A stretch of 34,043 nucleotides of DNA from Kiritimatiellia bacterium (GCA_017507065.1 JAFWBO010000113.1:1-34043), one strand, 5' to 3'. Shown: positions 7,261-14,764, counted from the stretch's first letter. Notes: generated by a model from the sequence alone, not told the origin. Made by a program: numbers and translations.

Positions 7261-8133
7261 TCACCCTGCACGACCACCATCCGCGCACGTCTTTCGTCTG
7301 AAACACCGCGCGACGAAAGCGCCGCTCACGTTGTGCCAGACGCTGAAAATCGCGCCCGGAACGGCGGCCATAGGATAAGCCGCGAAATGCACGGCGGCGA
7401 GACTTGCGGCGAGGCCGGAGTTCTGCATGCCTACCTCGATGCAGAGAGCCCTGCGCTTCGGCTCCGCAAGACGCATCGCGGCGGCAATCAGATAGCCGAG
7501 CGCAAGGCCGCAGACATTGTGCAGGATGACGACGACGAATATCGTGGCTCCTCCGGCAAGAAGCCGCTTTGCGTTCGCGGCGACGACGAGCGCGATGATG
7601 ACTGCGATGGCGACGGAAGACACGGTCGGCATGAAGCGGACCGCGCGTGCCGTCGCCTTCGGGAAGAAGCGCTTTGCGGCGAACCCCAGAAGAATCGGCA
7701 TGATCACGACCCATAGAATGCCTACGAACATCCCGAGCGTATTCACATGAACCGTCTTGCCGGCGAGAAGCAGCGTCAAGACAGGCGTCAGGAACGGCGC
7801 AAGAAGCGTCGACACTCCGGTCATGCCCACAGAAAGCGCAAGGTCGCCCTTTGCGAGATAGGTAATGACATTCGAGGCCGTACCTCCTGGACAGCACCCG
7901 ACGAGCACCACGCCCACCGTAAGCGCCTCGTCCAGCCCGAAGAGCCGCGAGAGCGCCCAGGCGAGCGCAGGCATTACGGTGAATTGCGCCGCGCACCCGA
8001 TAGCGATGTCCCGGGGACGGCTGAACACAACTTTGAAATCCTCAAGCTTTGTTGCAAGCCCCATGCCGAACATGACGATGCCGAGAAGGATGCTTATGAG
8101 TGTTCCCGGAGAAGCGAACAGGGAAGAAATCAT
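7261..8133 (-). CDS. BASS-family (bile acid:sodium symporter-like) transporter
   Basis: A polytopic inner-membrane protein of 290 residues with about nine hydrophobic helices. The family hallmarks are GIVMFGMGLATKLEDF near the N-terminus, LVGCCPGGTASNVITYLAKGDLALSV in the middle (the sodium- and substrate-binding crossover region), and EVGMQNSGLAASLAAVHF near the C-terminus. BASS proteins import bile acids, pantoate or other organic anions with Na+; the substrate here cannot be told. The frame allows a start at 8184, but the ATG at 8131-8133 has GGAGGT just upstream and overlaps the stop of the preceding gene as ATGA, so I take it. It is the second gene of a two-gene unit with the MGMT fusion. 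Confidence 0.88.
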   Translation of the reverse strand: MISSLFASPGTLISILLGIVMFGMGLATKLEDFKVVFSRPRDIAIGCAAQFTVMPALAWALSRLFGLDEALTVGVVLVGCCPGGTASNVITYLAKGDLALSVGMTGVSTLLAPFLTPVLTLLLAGKTVHVNTLGMFVGILWVVIMPILLGFAAKRFFPKATARAVRFMPTVSSVAIAVIIALVVAANAKRLLAGGATIFVVVILHNVCGLALGYLIAAAMRLAEPKRRALCIEVGMQNSGLAASLAAVHFAAYPMAAVPGAIFSVWHNVSGAFVARCFRRKTCADGGRAG

Positions 8134-9347
8134 GTTGACCTCCGCTGTACCATGAGCTGCGGCGTCTGGCGGGAGAGGTGCCACTGCACGAGCGGACGGA
8201 GAGAGTCGAAACCGAAAGTCTCATCGCGCGTCCACTTCGCGAGAAACGCGGCAAGCCACGAGGCTTCGCCAGTGCCGCCGCCGAAGCCGGAATCTCGCGA
8301 AATCCATTCCTCGAATTTCTCGCGCAGCTTTTTCTGCACGCGGACGCTACGGGACATCCAGCAGGCCATGAAAAGCCCGTCGCGGCCGTCCTCGGGAACG
8401 ATGTCGAGAAGACGGCGTATCTGTGCATCCGCGCCCTTGACCGATCCGAGATAGGCAAGAAGCAGCCCGTTGCCTGTATACGAACCCCAGTCGGTCTTCG
8501 CTACGATGCGCCCCATTCTGCCGCGCACAAGCGCGCCTCTCTCCGCAAGAAGACGCGCGAGCTGCAGCGAAAGTCCGAATTGGTAGAGAGCGCGGAAATC
8601 GATGAAACTCTCGAGAAGAAACTTCGCCTCTTCGTCGTCGAGACCGCCGAAGATGTAGGGCGAATCGATCCATGTCAGCGCATCGATGCATATCGTCGCG
8701 CAGCCGCCGGACCTGTCGCACGCCGGGCGGCCAAAACCTGCCGAAGACGCCGCCTTGCCGACGATGTGCAGAGCGCGGCGCACAAGCATCTCGTCAGGTT
8801 CGCTCTTGGCGTCTTTCGGCGCGGACAGCCGCACGTCGAAGAAATCAGACCCCTCGTGCGCAAGCAGCGAAATCTTGTTGTCGAGGCCTCCGCCGTAGCC
8901 GGTGAGATCTCCGTTCGCGCCGACGACGCGGTGGCACGGAATGACGATGCAAATCGGATTCCACCCCACCGCTCCGCCTACGGCGCGCGCCGACACTTTG
9001 CCGCCGCGCTTCTTCGCGACGGCCTTCGCGATGTCGCCGTACGACACAGTAGCGCCGTACGGGATTTTCAGGAGTTCGTCTACGACGGCGAGGCGGAAAG
9101 GCGTCGCGTCATCGATGCGGTACTTGGGCGTGAAGCCGGGCGCGCGGCCCGCGAAATATTCGTCGAGCCATCGGCACGTGTCCGTGAAAACGGGAAGTTC
9201 GCGTCTTTCGCATCCGCGCTTCGGCCTCCAATCGTCGCGCGAGCCCTTGAACCACAGCCCGGTAAGCGCTTCGCCGTCGGAACTCATGACGATGTCGGCG
9301 AATCCGTCGGGAGTCGCATACGTCCATATTTTCGCGAGAACCGCCAT
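8130..9347 (-). CDS. Ogt/MGMT-type alkylguanine-DNA alkyltransferase fused to unknown C-terminal domain
   Basis: This 405-residue protein has two parts. Residues 1 to about 170 form a complete O6-alkylguanine-DNA alkyltransferase: IPYGATVSYGDIA at 95-107, RAVGGAVGWNP at 121-131, and the active site PCHRVV with acceptor Cys138, then GDLTGYGGGLDNK. It removes alkyl groups from guanine by suicide transfer. Family members normally end near residue 170. Here about 220 further residues follow (roughly 185-405), helical, with GGLDDEEAKFLLESFIDF and TDWGSYTGNGLLLAYLG, which I do not recognise. A Met at 187 has no good ribosome-binding site, so a true fusion is likelier than two genes. It has its own consensus-like promoter at 9401-9429 and overlaps the transporter gene by 4 bp. 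Confidence 0.88.
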   Translation of the reverse strand: MAVLAKIWTYATPDGFADIVMSSDGEALTGLWFKGSRDDWRPKRGCERRELPVFTDTCRWLDEYFAGRAPGFTPKYRIDDATPFRLAVVDELLKIPYGATVSYGDIAKAVAKKRGGKVSARAVGGAVGWNPICIVIPCHRVVGANGDLTGYGGGLDNKISLLAHEGSDFFDVRLSAPKDAKSEPDEMLVRRALHIVGKAASSAGFGRPACDRSGGCATICIDALTWIDSPYIFGGLDDEEAKFLLESFIDFRALYQFGLSLQLARLLAERGALVRGRMGRIVAKTDWGSYTGNGLLLAYLGSVKGADAQIRRLLDIVPEDGRDGLFMACWMSRSVRVQKKLREKFEEWISRDSGFGGGTGEASWLAAFLAKWTRDETFGFDSLRPLVQWHLSRQTPQLMVQRRST

Positions 9348-9400
9348 CGTGTTTCCTTTCAGTCAAGAACGATATATACTTTAAAACCGGTTGCGACGCT

Positions 9401-9429
9401 ATTCTACCACATCGTCTTCCTGTTGTCAA
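9401..9429 (-). promoter_or_regulatory. sigma70-type promoter for MGMT-fusion gene
   Basis: On the minus strand: a perfect -35 TTGACA (9429-9424), a 17-nt spacer, and -10 TAGAAT (9406-9401) with TGG before it. The predicted start of transcription is near 9394, a leader of about 47 nt, with GAAAGGA as ribosome-binding site before the ATG at 9347. It is divergent from the plus-strand promoter at 9479-9508. Confidence 0.85.
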
Positions 9430-9478
9430 ACCGCCCGCCGGCGGCGCAGACGAAATTTTAAAGTTTTGCACGCCGCCG

Positions 9479-9508
9479 CTGAAAAATTCCTCTCAATTAT
9501 GATATAAT
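9479..9508 (+). promoter_or_regulatory. extended -10 promoter, predicted leaderless transcript
   Basis: TATAAT at 9503-9508 is preceded by TGA (extended -10). A fair -35 CTGAAA lies at 9479-9484 with an 18-nt spacer. Only 7 nt separate the -10 from the ATG at 9516, so transcription should start at or next to the A of the start codon. No ribosome-binding site can fit. Confidence 0.75.
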
Positions 9509-9515
9509 ACGAAGC

Positions 9516-10346
9516 ATGAACAACGACAACACCATCCAGTCGGAACAAGGACCGATCCCTTCGAGCGCCGTGAGCATCTACGGCGGAGCGGATGCAATGG
9601 ACGATTTCCCCGTCCTCAAAGCGTTTCAGCAATATATCGACGCGGAACAGGCGAAAGCCCAAAAGCGCATGACGACGCTCTGCATTCTTTTCGCGATCGT
9701 TCTCGCCGCTGTGATCGGCGTCTTTCTACTTCTTCTTGCGAACGTCTCCCAGAGAAACGCGACGCTGAACGACAGGCTTATCGAATACGTGATGAGCGGC
9801 AGAGCGCAGGCCGCCGATTTCAGGCAGGACAGCGCCGCGAACGTCAAAGAACTGAAAGAGAACATCGAGGAAATGAAGCGGCAGCTCGAGGAAGAGCGGC
9901 GCAAAACCGAAGAAAAGCAGAACGAGCTCTTCTCTCGCCAGGCGAAAGCGCTTGAAGAGCGCGCGGCGATTCTCAATGCCAAAAGCAGGCAGGACGCTGA
10001 AAACGAGAAAATCGCTCTTGAAAAGAAAAACAAAGCCGCGTCGGAAAAAATAAAAAAGGCCGCCGCTCTTCTCGCTGAAGAAAAGAAAAAGATAGACGGC
10101 GAGAAAGAACTTCTCCGCAAACGCGAGGCCGAACTCAAGCGCCAGAAAGCGGCTCTCGAAAGCCGCGCCGCGGCAGCGCGCAAACCGTCTCCGAAGCCGG
10201 CTACTCAAAAAACGGCAGCCCCGCATCCCGCCGCGAGCGCCCCGAAAACGTACTTCGACGAAGAAACGCTCGATCTCGACAGCGCTCTCGACAACATGAA
10301 AATCGAACTTGACGGCGGCGACAAAATCGACTGGTCGATAGACTGA
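9516..10346 (+). CDS. membrane-anchored coiled-coil protein, unknown function
   Basis: I recognise no family. The 276-residue protein has a short polar N-terminus (1-50), one transmembrane helix (about 53-75) preceded by KAQKR, which suggests the N-terminus is cytoplasmic, and then a long charged coiled coil (about 105-215) rich in Glu, Lys, Gln and Ala. A Pro/Ala/Lys linker (about 217-240) leads to an acidic tail ending DKIDWSID. The topology therefore points to a periplasmic coiled coil, such as a scaffold or spacer. The first ATG is only 7 nt from a TATAAT, implying a leaderless mRNA; an alternative Met28 (9597) has a weak GGAG upstream. It stands alone on the plus strand and converges on the feo operon, sharing the hairpin at 10380-10407. 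Confidence 0.75.
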   Translation: MNNDNTIQSEQGPIPSSAVSIYGGADAMDDFPVLKAFQQYIDAEQAKAQKRMTTLCILFAIVLAAVIGVFLLLLANVSQRNATLNDRLIEYVMSGRAQAADFRQDSAANVKELKENIEEMKRQLEEERRKTEEKQNELFSRQAKALEERAAILNAKSRQDAENEKIALEKKNKAASEKIKKAAALLAEEKKKIDGEKELLRKREAELKRQKAALESRAAAARKPSPKPATQKTAAPHPAASAPKTYFDEETLDLDSALDNMKIELDGGDKIDWSID

Positions 10347-10379
10347 ACCGGCCGACGGCCTGCGCTGCGGCAAAACGAT

Positions 10380-10407
10380 GCGGCTCCCGGGATCGCCCGG
10401 GAGCCGC
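10380..10407. terminator. strong bidirectional hairpin terminator
   Basis: A perfect 12-bp stem (GCGGCTCCCGGG at 10380-10391 with CCCGGGAGCCGC at 10396-10407) has a 4-nt loop. It lies between the convergent ends of the coiled-coil gene (10346) and the outer-membrane barrel gene (10455). The flanks carry short T-runs on both strands (GTTT after the stem on plus, GTTTTG on minus), weak for an intrinsic terminator but fitting one shared by both units. Confidence 0.75.
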
Positions 10408-10454
10408 ACTGTTTACAACAACTTTCTTTCAACAACTACGGGAGGAGCCTCGCA

Positions 10455-11459
10455 TCAGAAGCTGGCCGTGAGCGCGAGGCCGCAGACGATGTTCCACGAC
10501 GAGGCGCTCGATTCGGTCCTGCCGCGGGCATCGGCATTGTGCCAGCGGGCGCCGTCGCGCATGTTCCCGTCGAAGAGATAATCGTAGTAGGCCACATATC
10601 CGCCGAGTTTGAGATAGTCGTTGATCGTCCACTCGACATCGCACTTGACCGTCGTGTCCATGAGACCGGCGTGGCGGAGTTTGTCGGAATCCTCAGGATC
10701 CTCGCCGAGGCAGGGGCGCTTGTAGAAATATCCGGCCGCACGCTGCTTGTTGCCGAAGCCCTGCCCGATCGCCGGACGGACGGTGAGCACCTGGTTCTCT
10801 TCGTCGCCGACGAGCGTGAAGGTGTGGCCGATTTCGAAATTCACATACGTGCCGTCGTCGGCCATGAGATCGCGCTCGAACGCGAGGGTCGGCTCGAGCC
10901 AGAGATCGCCGAGCGAAAGTTCGAGATTGAGATACTGCGTATCGCCGACCTCGTACTTGCCGGCGTCCGCGTCGTAATAACGGCGCGGGATGAACTCGTA
11001 GATGTAATTGAAATCAACCGACAGCCTGCCGAGGGCTTCGCACAGCTCGAAGTCGTGAGCGATGCCCACCGTCGCGTCGAGCGTCGAATATTTCCCTTTG
11101 CGCCCGCCGTTGCCGCGCGAGACGTCATATATGGCGGACACGCCGAAATACACCCAGTCGAAGAACGTAATCGTCGCGGCCGGCGTGAAGATCGGGTCCT
11201 TGCCGTCGATCACGCCGTACGTCATATACTTCGAATCGAACGCAAGCGAAAACTCGGCGGAAACTATCGGCGTTTCGTTGAACGAAATGCCTTCGCCGGG
11301 TGTGTACGCGATGCCGGAAGCGGCCGCCTCGGCGTTCTCGCTCTCGCATTTGCAGTTGTCCTTCTCGCATTTGCAGCCGTCCTTGCAGTTGCAGGGCGCA
11401 GCCGCGGCGGCGACGGAGAAAACCCCCGCAAGCGCCATGGTTATCATTTTTGCTGTCAT
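10455..11459 (-). CDS. outer-membrane beta-barrel protein with Cys-rich N-terminus (feo operon)
   Basis: A 334-residue exported protein. Residues 1-21 form a signal peptide ending AAAAA. The mature N-terminus is unusual: C23, C25, C29, C31, C36 and C38 form three CxC pairs, a pattern fit for metal binding. From about residue 60 the chain alternates hydrophobic and polar residues in strands with aromatic belts (FSLAFDSKYMTYGV, YLNLELSLGDLWLEP) and ends in Phe, as outer-membrane barrels do. The frame could start at 11495, but the ATG at 11459 has AGAAAGG 10 nt upstream. It is the last gene of the feo operon, which suggests a channel or binding protein for iron at the outer membrane. That role is inferred; the barrel call is fairly secure. 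Confidence 0.75.
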   Translation of the reverse strand: MTAKMITMALAGVFSVAAAAAPCNCKDGCKCEKDNCKCESENAEAAASGIAYTPGEGISFNETPIVSAEFSLAFDSKYMTYGVIDGKDPIFTPAATITFFDWVYFGVSAIYDVSRGNGGRKGKYSTLDATVGIAHDFELCEALGRLSVDFNYIYEFIPRRYYDADAGKYEVGDTQYLNLELSLGDLWLEPTLAFERDLMADDGTYVNFEIGHTFTLVGDEENQVLTVRPAIGQGFGNKQRAAGYFYKRPCLGEDPEDSDKLRHAGLMDTTVKCDVEWTINDYLKLGGYVAYYDYLFDGNMRDGARWHNADARGRTESSASSWNIVCGLALTASF

Positions 11460-11499
11460 TTTTATTGTTCCTTTCTGTTGCTTGAATGAAAACATGCCG

Positions 11500-11643
11500 T
11501 CATTTGCAGCAGCCGCACGATCCCTTGCATCCGCGGGACGTGCCGCCGCACTCGCAGGGGGCGCCCTTCTTCAGATTGCGCCACACGGCGAGCGCTGCCG
11601 CGGCGAGAACGACGACGATTACGGCGATAGACGAAACAGACAT
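11500..11643 (-). CDS. FeoB-associated Cys-rich membrane protein (47 aa)
   Basis: A small gene below usual length cut-offs. The 47-residue product has one N-terminal transmembrane helix (SSIAVIVVVLAAAALAVW, residues 4-21), a basic RNLKK, and a tail with six cysteines (C30, C32, C39, C43, C45, C46). This is the shape of the FeoB-associated Cys-rich membrane protein family (Pfam PF12669), found directly after feoB in many genomes. The AGGAGG ribosome-binding site overlaps the feoB stop region and the start is 12 nt past feoB, so translation is likely coupled. It probably helps FeoB handle Fe2+ at the inner membrane; the mechanism in the family is not settled. Confidence 0.88.
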   Translation of the reverse strand: MSVSSIAVIVVVLAAAALAVWRNLKKGAPCECGGTSRGCKGSCGCCK

Positions 11644-11655
11644 TGCGGGCTCCTC

Positions 11656-14166
11656 CTATGCTTTCGATTTTCTCGTCACGGCCCAGATGCAGAAGATATC
11701 CGCGGCGATCGCGACGACGGTCCAGACTCCGAACACTCCGCCGGAGAAAAGCATGCCGAGCTGGTAGACGCTGAGCGCGAGCACGTATCCGACGAAAAGC
11801 TGGAAGCCTACGGCGAACCACCCCCATGCTTTCGATCCCATCTCGCGGAACGTCACGGCTATGGCGACCATGCACGGCGGGACGAAGAGGTTGAAGAGCA
11901 TGAACGAGAACGCCGCAAGAAGCGGGAACTTGCTCATCGAACCGAAGAGCGACTGTATCTGCGCGGCGGTCGAAGCGCCGTCCATGCCGGATGCCACGAG
12001 GCCAAGCGTGGCCGTCGCCTGCTCTTTTGCGATTTCGGCCGAAACCGTGGCCGCCGCATCCTGCCACGTGCCGAACCCGAGAGGCGCGAAAAGCCAGGCG
12101 ATGGCGCTGCCGAGATCGTGGAGAATCGACTTCTCGATCTCTTCATCGGCCAGAACGTTGAACGACCAGTCGAAGTGCATTATGAACCAGAGAAACACGC
12201 ACGCGGGGAATATCACGAGGCCGGCCTTGAGCATATATCCCTTGACGCGGTTCCACGTGTGGCGCCACACGCCGGAAAGCGTCGGCATATGGTATGCGGG
12301 AAGCTCCATAACGAAAGGCGCCGCATCGCCCGCGAACATACGCGTCTTCTTGAGCGCGATGCCGCCCAGGACTATTATGGCGATTCCGATTACATCCATA
12401 AGAGGAGCGACATACCACATCTCGCGGAAGAAGACGGCCGCAAACATGGCTATTATCACCGTCTTGGCCCCGCAAGGTATGAACGTCGCGAGAATTATCG
12501 TCATGCGCTGGTCGCGGCGGTTCTCTATGGCTCTCGCCGCCATCACCGCCGGCACCCCGCACCCTTTGCCGACTATCATCGGTATGAAGGACTTGCCCGA
12601 AAGACCGAAACGCCTGAAGATGCGGTCCATGATGAACGCCACGCGGGCCATATAGCCGCAGTCTTCGAGAAACGCGAGGAAGAGGAACACCACGAATATC
12701 ACTGGCACGAACCCGAGGACCGTGGCGACGCCGCCCCATGCTCCGTCGTTGACGAGAGATGCGACAGTCTCGCCGACGCCGAGCTTTTCAAGCCCTGTCG
12801 CGATAAGCGCTCCAATGCCCGGCACCCACACGCCGAAATCGGAAGGATCCGGCTCGGGGAAAGCCTTTGACGCTTTGTAGGCGGCGTAGTCGCACGTCCA
12901 CCTGCGCTCCTTGCCGTCGTCGTCGACGACTGTTTCGCCGGTTTCTTCGTCTTCGAGAGAAGCTTCAGCCTTCACCGACGCCGCGATGCGCTCGTCGAGC
13001 TTTCCTTCGACGTTTTCTATCGGCTCGAAACCTTCTTTGCCTTTGTTGGCCCCGTTGAACGCCTCCACGTAGGCGCCTTCCCACACTTCGATGTTTTTCG
13101 CATGCGGAGCATACGCTTCCTGCGCGGCTTCCCAGTCCATATTCTTGTAGGGGCCGTCGGCCGAGCTTTCGTGCGTCGTGAAAGGAACATGCCATCCATC
13201 GGTCCCGAGGAGGCCGTCGTTCGCCCAGTCGGTGAGAACCGTGCCGGGGCCGTTGTCGGAAACGGCGAGGAACCACATGGCGCAAAGCGAGAGAATGAAA
13301 ACCGGAATGGCGAGAATGCGGTTTGTGACGATGCGGTCGATTCTGTCGGAGAGCGAGACCTTGTTCTTCCTCGCCTCGCTCTTCGCGAGCGCCTTCGACA
13401 TGAGAGACTGGATGAACTCGTACCGCTGGCCGGTTATTATCGATTCGGCATCGTCGTCGAGTTCCTTCTCGCAATCGCGGATGTGCTCTTCGAGATGCTT
13501 CATGAGGCCGACGCCGATATCGAGATTCTTGATGATATCGCGGTCGCGCTCGAAAATCTTGATCGCGTACCAGCGTATCGAATCTTTCGGCACCTTCCCC
13601 TGTATGGATTCTTCAATGTGCGCAAGCGCGTGCTCTACAGATCCGGTGAAGACGTGCGGAACCTCCCCCTTGCGCCCCGTTTCGGCAAGCGAAAGCGCCT
13701 TTCGCGCAGCCTCGAGGCCGCCCTCTTTTTTCAAGGCCGATATTCCGACCACCTCGCATCCGAGAGCCTTGCCGATTCTTGCGAAATCGATCTTGTCGCC
13801 GTTTTTCTTTACGACGTCCATCATGTTTACGGCCAGCACCATCGGGATGCCGAGTTCCGCGAGCTGCGTGGAAAGATAGAGGTTGCGCTCGATGTTCGTG
13901 CCGTCGACAATGTTCAAAATCGCGTCAGGACGCTCTTCGACGAGAAACTTCCTCGACACTTTTTCTTCGAGCGAGTACGGCGAAAGCGAATATATGCCGG
14001 GGAGGTCCTGTATGACGACATCCTTCGTTCCTTCGAGAATGCCGTCTTTTTTCTCAACGGTCACGCCCGGCCAGTTTCCGACATACTGGCTCGAGCCGGT
14101 AAGAGCGTTGAAAAGCGTCGTTTTGCCCGAATTCGGGTTGCCCGCAAGGGCGATTTTCACTGACAT
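11656..14166 (-). CDS. feoB: ferrous iron transporter FeoB
   Basis: The 836-residue inner-membrane Fe2+ transporter. The N-terminal G domain has GNPNSGKT (G1, 9-16), DLPG (G3, 54-57), NMMD (G4, 114-117) and SAL (G5, 143-145), then a helical region to about 270. The membrane part holds two gate repeats: EDCGYMARVAFIMDR...GKGCGVPAVMAAR (about 501-545), FIPCGAKT (562-569) and NLFVPPCMVAIA (759-770), with conserved cysteines. Odd point: between the first and second membrane helices (about 303-470) there is a long acidic, soluble segment where most FeoB proteins have a much shorter loop. The start follows AGAAAGG. It lies 14 nt after the second feoA. Confidence 0.96.
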   Translation of the reverse strand: MSVKIALAGNPNSGKTTLFNALTGSSQYVGNWPGVTVEKKDGILEGTKDVVIQDLPGIYSLSPYSLEEKVSRKFLVEERPDAILNIVDGTNIERNLYLSTQLAELGIPMVLAVNMMDVVKKNGDKIDFARIGKALGCEVVGISALKKEGGLEAARKALSLAETGRKGEVPHVFTGSVEHALAHIEESIQGKVPKDSIRWYAIKIFERDRDIIKNLDIGVGLMKHLEEHIRDCEKELDDDAESIITGQRYEFIQSLMSKALAKSEARKNKVSLSDRIDRIVTNRILAIPVFILSLCAMWFLAVSDNGPGTVLTDWANDGLLGTDGWHVPFTTHESSADGPYKNMDWEAAQEAYAPHAKNIEVWEGAYVEAFNGANKGKEGFEPIENVEGKLDERIAASVKAEASLEDEETGETVVDDDGKERRWTCDYAAYKASKAFPEPDPSDFGVWVPGIGALIATGLEKLGVGETVASLVNDGAWGGVATVLGFVPVIFVVFLFLAFLEDCGYMARVAFIMDRIFRRFGLSGKSFIPMIVGKGCGVPAVMAARAIENRRDQRMTIILATFIPCGAKTVIIAMFAAVFFREMWYVAPLMDVIGIAIIVLGGIALKKTRMFAGDAAPFVMELPAYHMPTLSGVWRHTWNRVKGYMLKAGLVIFPACVFLWFIMHFDWSFNVLADEEIEKSILHDLGSAIAWLFAPLGFGTWQDAAATVSAEIAKEQATATLGLVASGMDGASTAAQIQSLFGSMSKFPLLAAFSFMLFNLFVPPCMVAIAVTFREMGSKAWGWFAVGFQLFVGYVLALSVYQLGMLFSGGVFGVWTVVAIAADIFCIWAVTRKSKA

Positions 14167-14180
14167 GCCCTGTTCCTTTC

Positions 14181-14408
14181 TCAGTTCTGGATGTCGACTT
14201 CTATGTTGAGCGCCTCTTCTTTGCGAAGCGAAAGTTCATAGCCTCGCACCGTGATCTCTATGGGATCGCCGAGGGGGGCCACTTTGCGAACCGCGACGGA
14301 AGCGCCCTTCGTAAGCCCCATGTCCATTATACGCCGCTTGACGGCGCCTTCGCCGCGTATCGCCGAAATCCTTCCGGACCGTCCGGGCTGAATTTTATCG
14401 AGTGTCAT
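14181..14408 (-). CDS. feoA: FeoA-domain protein (second copy)
   Basis: A 75-residue SH3-like FeoA protein that acts with FeoB in Fe2+ uptake. The pattern is complete: IQPGRSGRISAI near the N-terminus, RRIMDMGLTKGASVAV (25-40), APLGDPIEITVRGYELSLRKEEA to the end. The last part is the classic FeoA ending. I take the ATG at 14408 because it gives the family N-terminus and has GGAAAGGA upstream. An ATG at 14438, which overlaps the first feoA stop as TGATG, would add ten residues and is possible. Confidence 0.9.
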   Translation of the reverse strand: MTLDKIQPGRSGRISAIRGEGAVKRRIMDMGLTKGASVAVRKVAPLGDPIEITVRGYELSLRKEEALNIEVDIQN

Positions 14409-14437
14409 CTTTTCGCTGTCCTTTCCGTATTGAAACA

Positions 14438-14656
14438 TCAAAGCGGCTCGACCATCAGTTTGTTCGCGAGCTCCGCGTTGAGAGCAAGGCGACTTTCGTG
14501 TATGCCGACAATCATGTTGCCGCCGTCGGACTGCACGATGCTGACGACGACGCCCGGGACGAAACCCAGCGCGCCGAGATGCTTTTTCGCATCCTCGGCT
14601 CCCGTAACGGCCACGACTCTTGCTTTCGCGCCGGGCTTGATCATCGATAGCGGCAT
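14438..14656 (-). CDS. feoA: FeoA-domain protein (first copy)
   Basis: A 72-residue FeoA-like protein and first gene of the feo operon. IKPGAKARVVAVTG is at 5-18, HLGALGFVPGVVVSIVQ at 26-42, then the tail GNMIVGIHESRLALNAELANKL. Compared with the second copy it is more divergent, and its start of the last strand reads MIVGIHESRLAL, typical of the FeoA1-type partner in two-feoA operons. A TTG at 14683 could extend it, but the ATG at 14654-14656 has GGAAAGG 8 nt upstream and is the better start. The leader from the promoter is about 70 nt and carries one operator-like half-site. Confidence 0.88.
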   Translation of the reverse strand: MPLSMIKPGAKARVVAVTGAEDAKKHLGALGFVPGVVVSIVQSDGGNMIVGIHESRLALNAELANKLMVEPL

Positions 14657-14690
14657 GTTTAAAACCTTTCCTTCTTCTGCCAAAATTCCA

Positions 14691-14700
14691 ATTAGCCATG
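14691..14700. promoter_or_regulatory. operator-like half-site in feo leader
   Basis: ATTAGCCATG repeats the left ten bases of the palindrome at 14746-14761 exactly. Its right half is not conserved, so it is at most a weak or half operator within the untranslated leader. Confidence 0.4.
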
Positions 14701-14710
14701 TATCACTTCA

Positions 14711-14724
14711 TTAGTCTTGGCTAA
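14711..14724. promoter_or_regulatory. feo operator palindrome, near transcription start
   Basis: TTAGTCTTGGCTAA is an imperfect palindrome of the same TTAGYC/GGCTAA half-sites. It covers the region just downstream of the predicted start of transcription (about 14728), where a bound repressor would block the polymerase. Confidence 0.55.
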
Positions 14725-14734
14725 GATGTCGCGT

Positions 14735-14764
14735 ATTATACCATAATTAGCCATGGTTAATCAA
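14735..14764 (-). promoter_or_regulatory. feo operon promoter with AT-rich upstream element
   Basis: On the minus strand: -35 TTGATT (14764-14759), 18-nt spacer, and extended -10 TGGTATAAT with TATAAT at 14740-14735. Directly upstream of the -35 (14765-14785) is an almost pure T tract that could act as an UP element, and also as a T-run just past the stop of the preceding gene at 14783. The operator palindrome at 14746-14761 sits over the spacer and -35. Confidence 0.78.
14746..14761. promoter_or_regulatory. feo operator palindrome over -35/spacer
   Basis: ATTAGCCATGGTTAAT is a 16-bp palindrome with a single mismatched base pair. Its position inside the promoter fits a repressor site. The half-site TTAGCC/GGCTAA recalls DtxR/IdeR-type boxes (TTAGG...CCTAA) more than a Fur box, but is not identical to either, so the regulator is unnamed. 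Confidence 0.6.

Noticed and set aside
6160-7716. Long plus-strand open frame (518 codons) opposite ybgC, rnhB and the BASS gene
   Set aside because: It crosses two real minus-strand operons, their promoter and the inverted repeat, and its product is basic and low-complexity.
11062-12870. 602-codon plus-strand frame opposite feoB and the barrel gene
   Set aside because: Antisense to unmistakable FeoB motifs; composition is His/Arg/Glu-rich with no domain.
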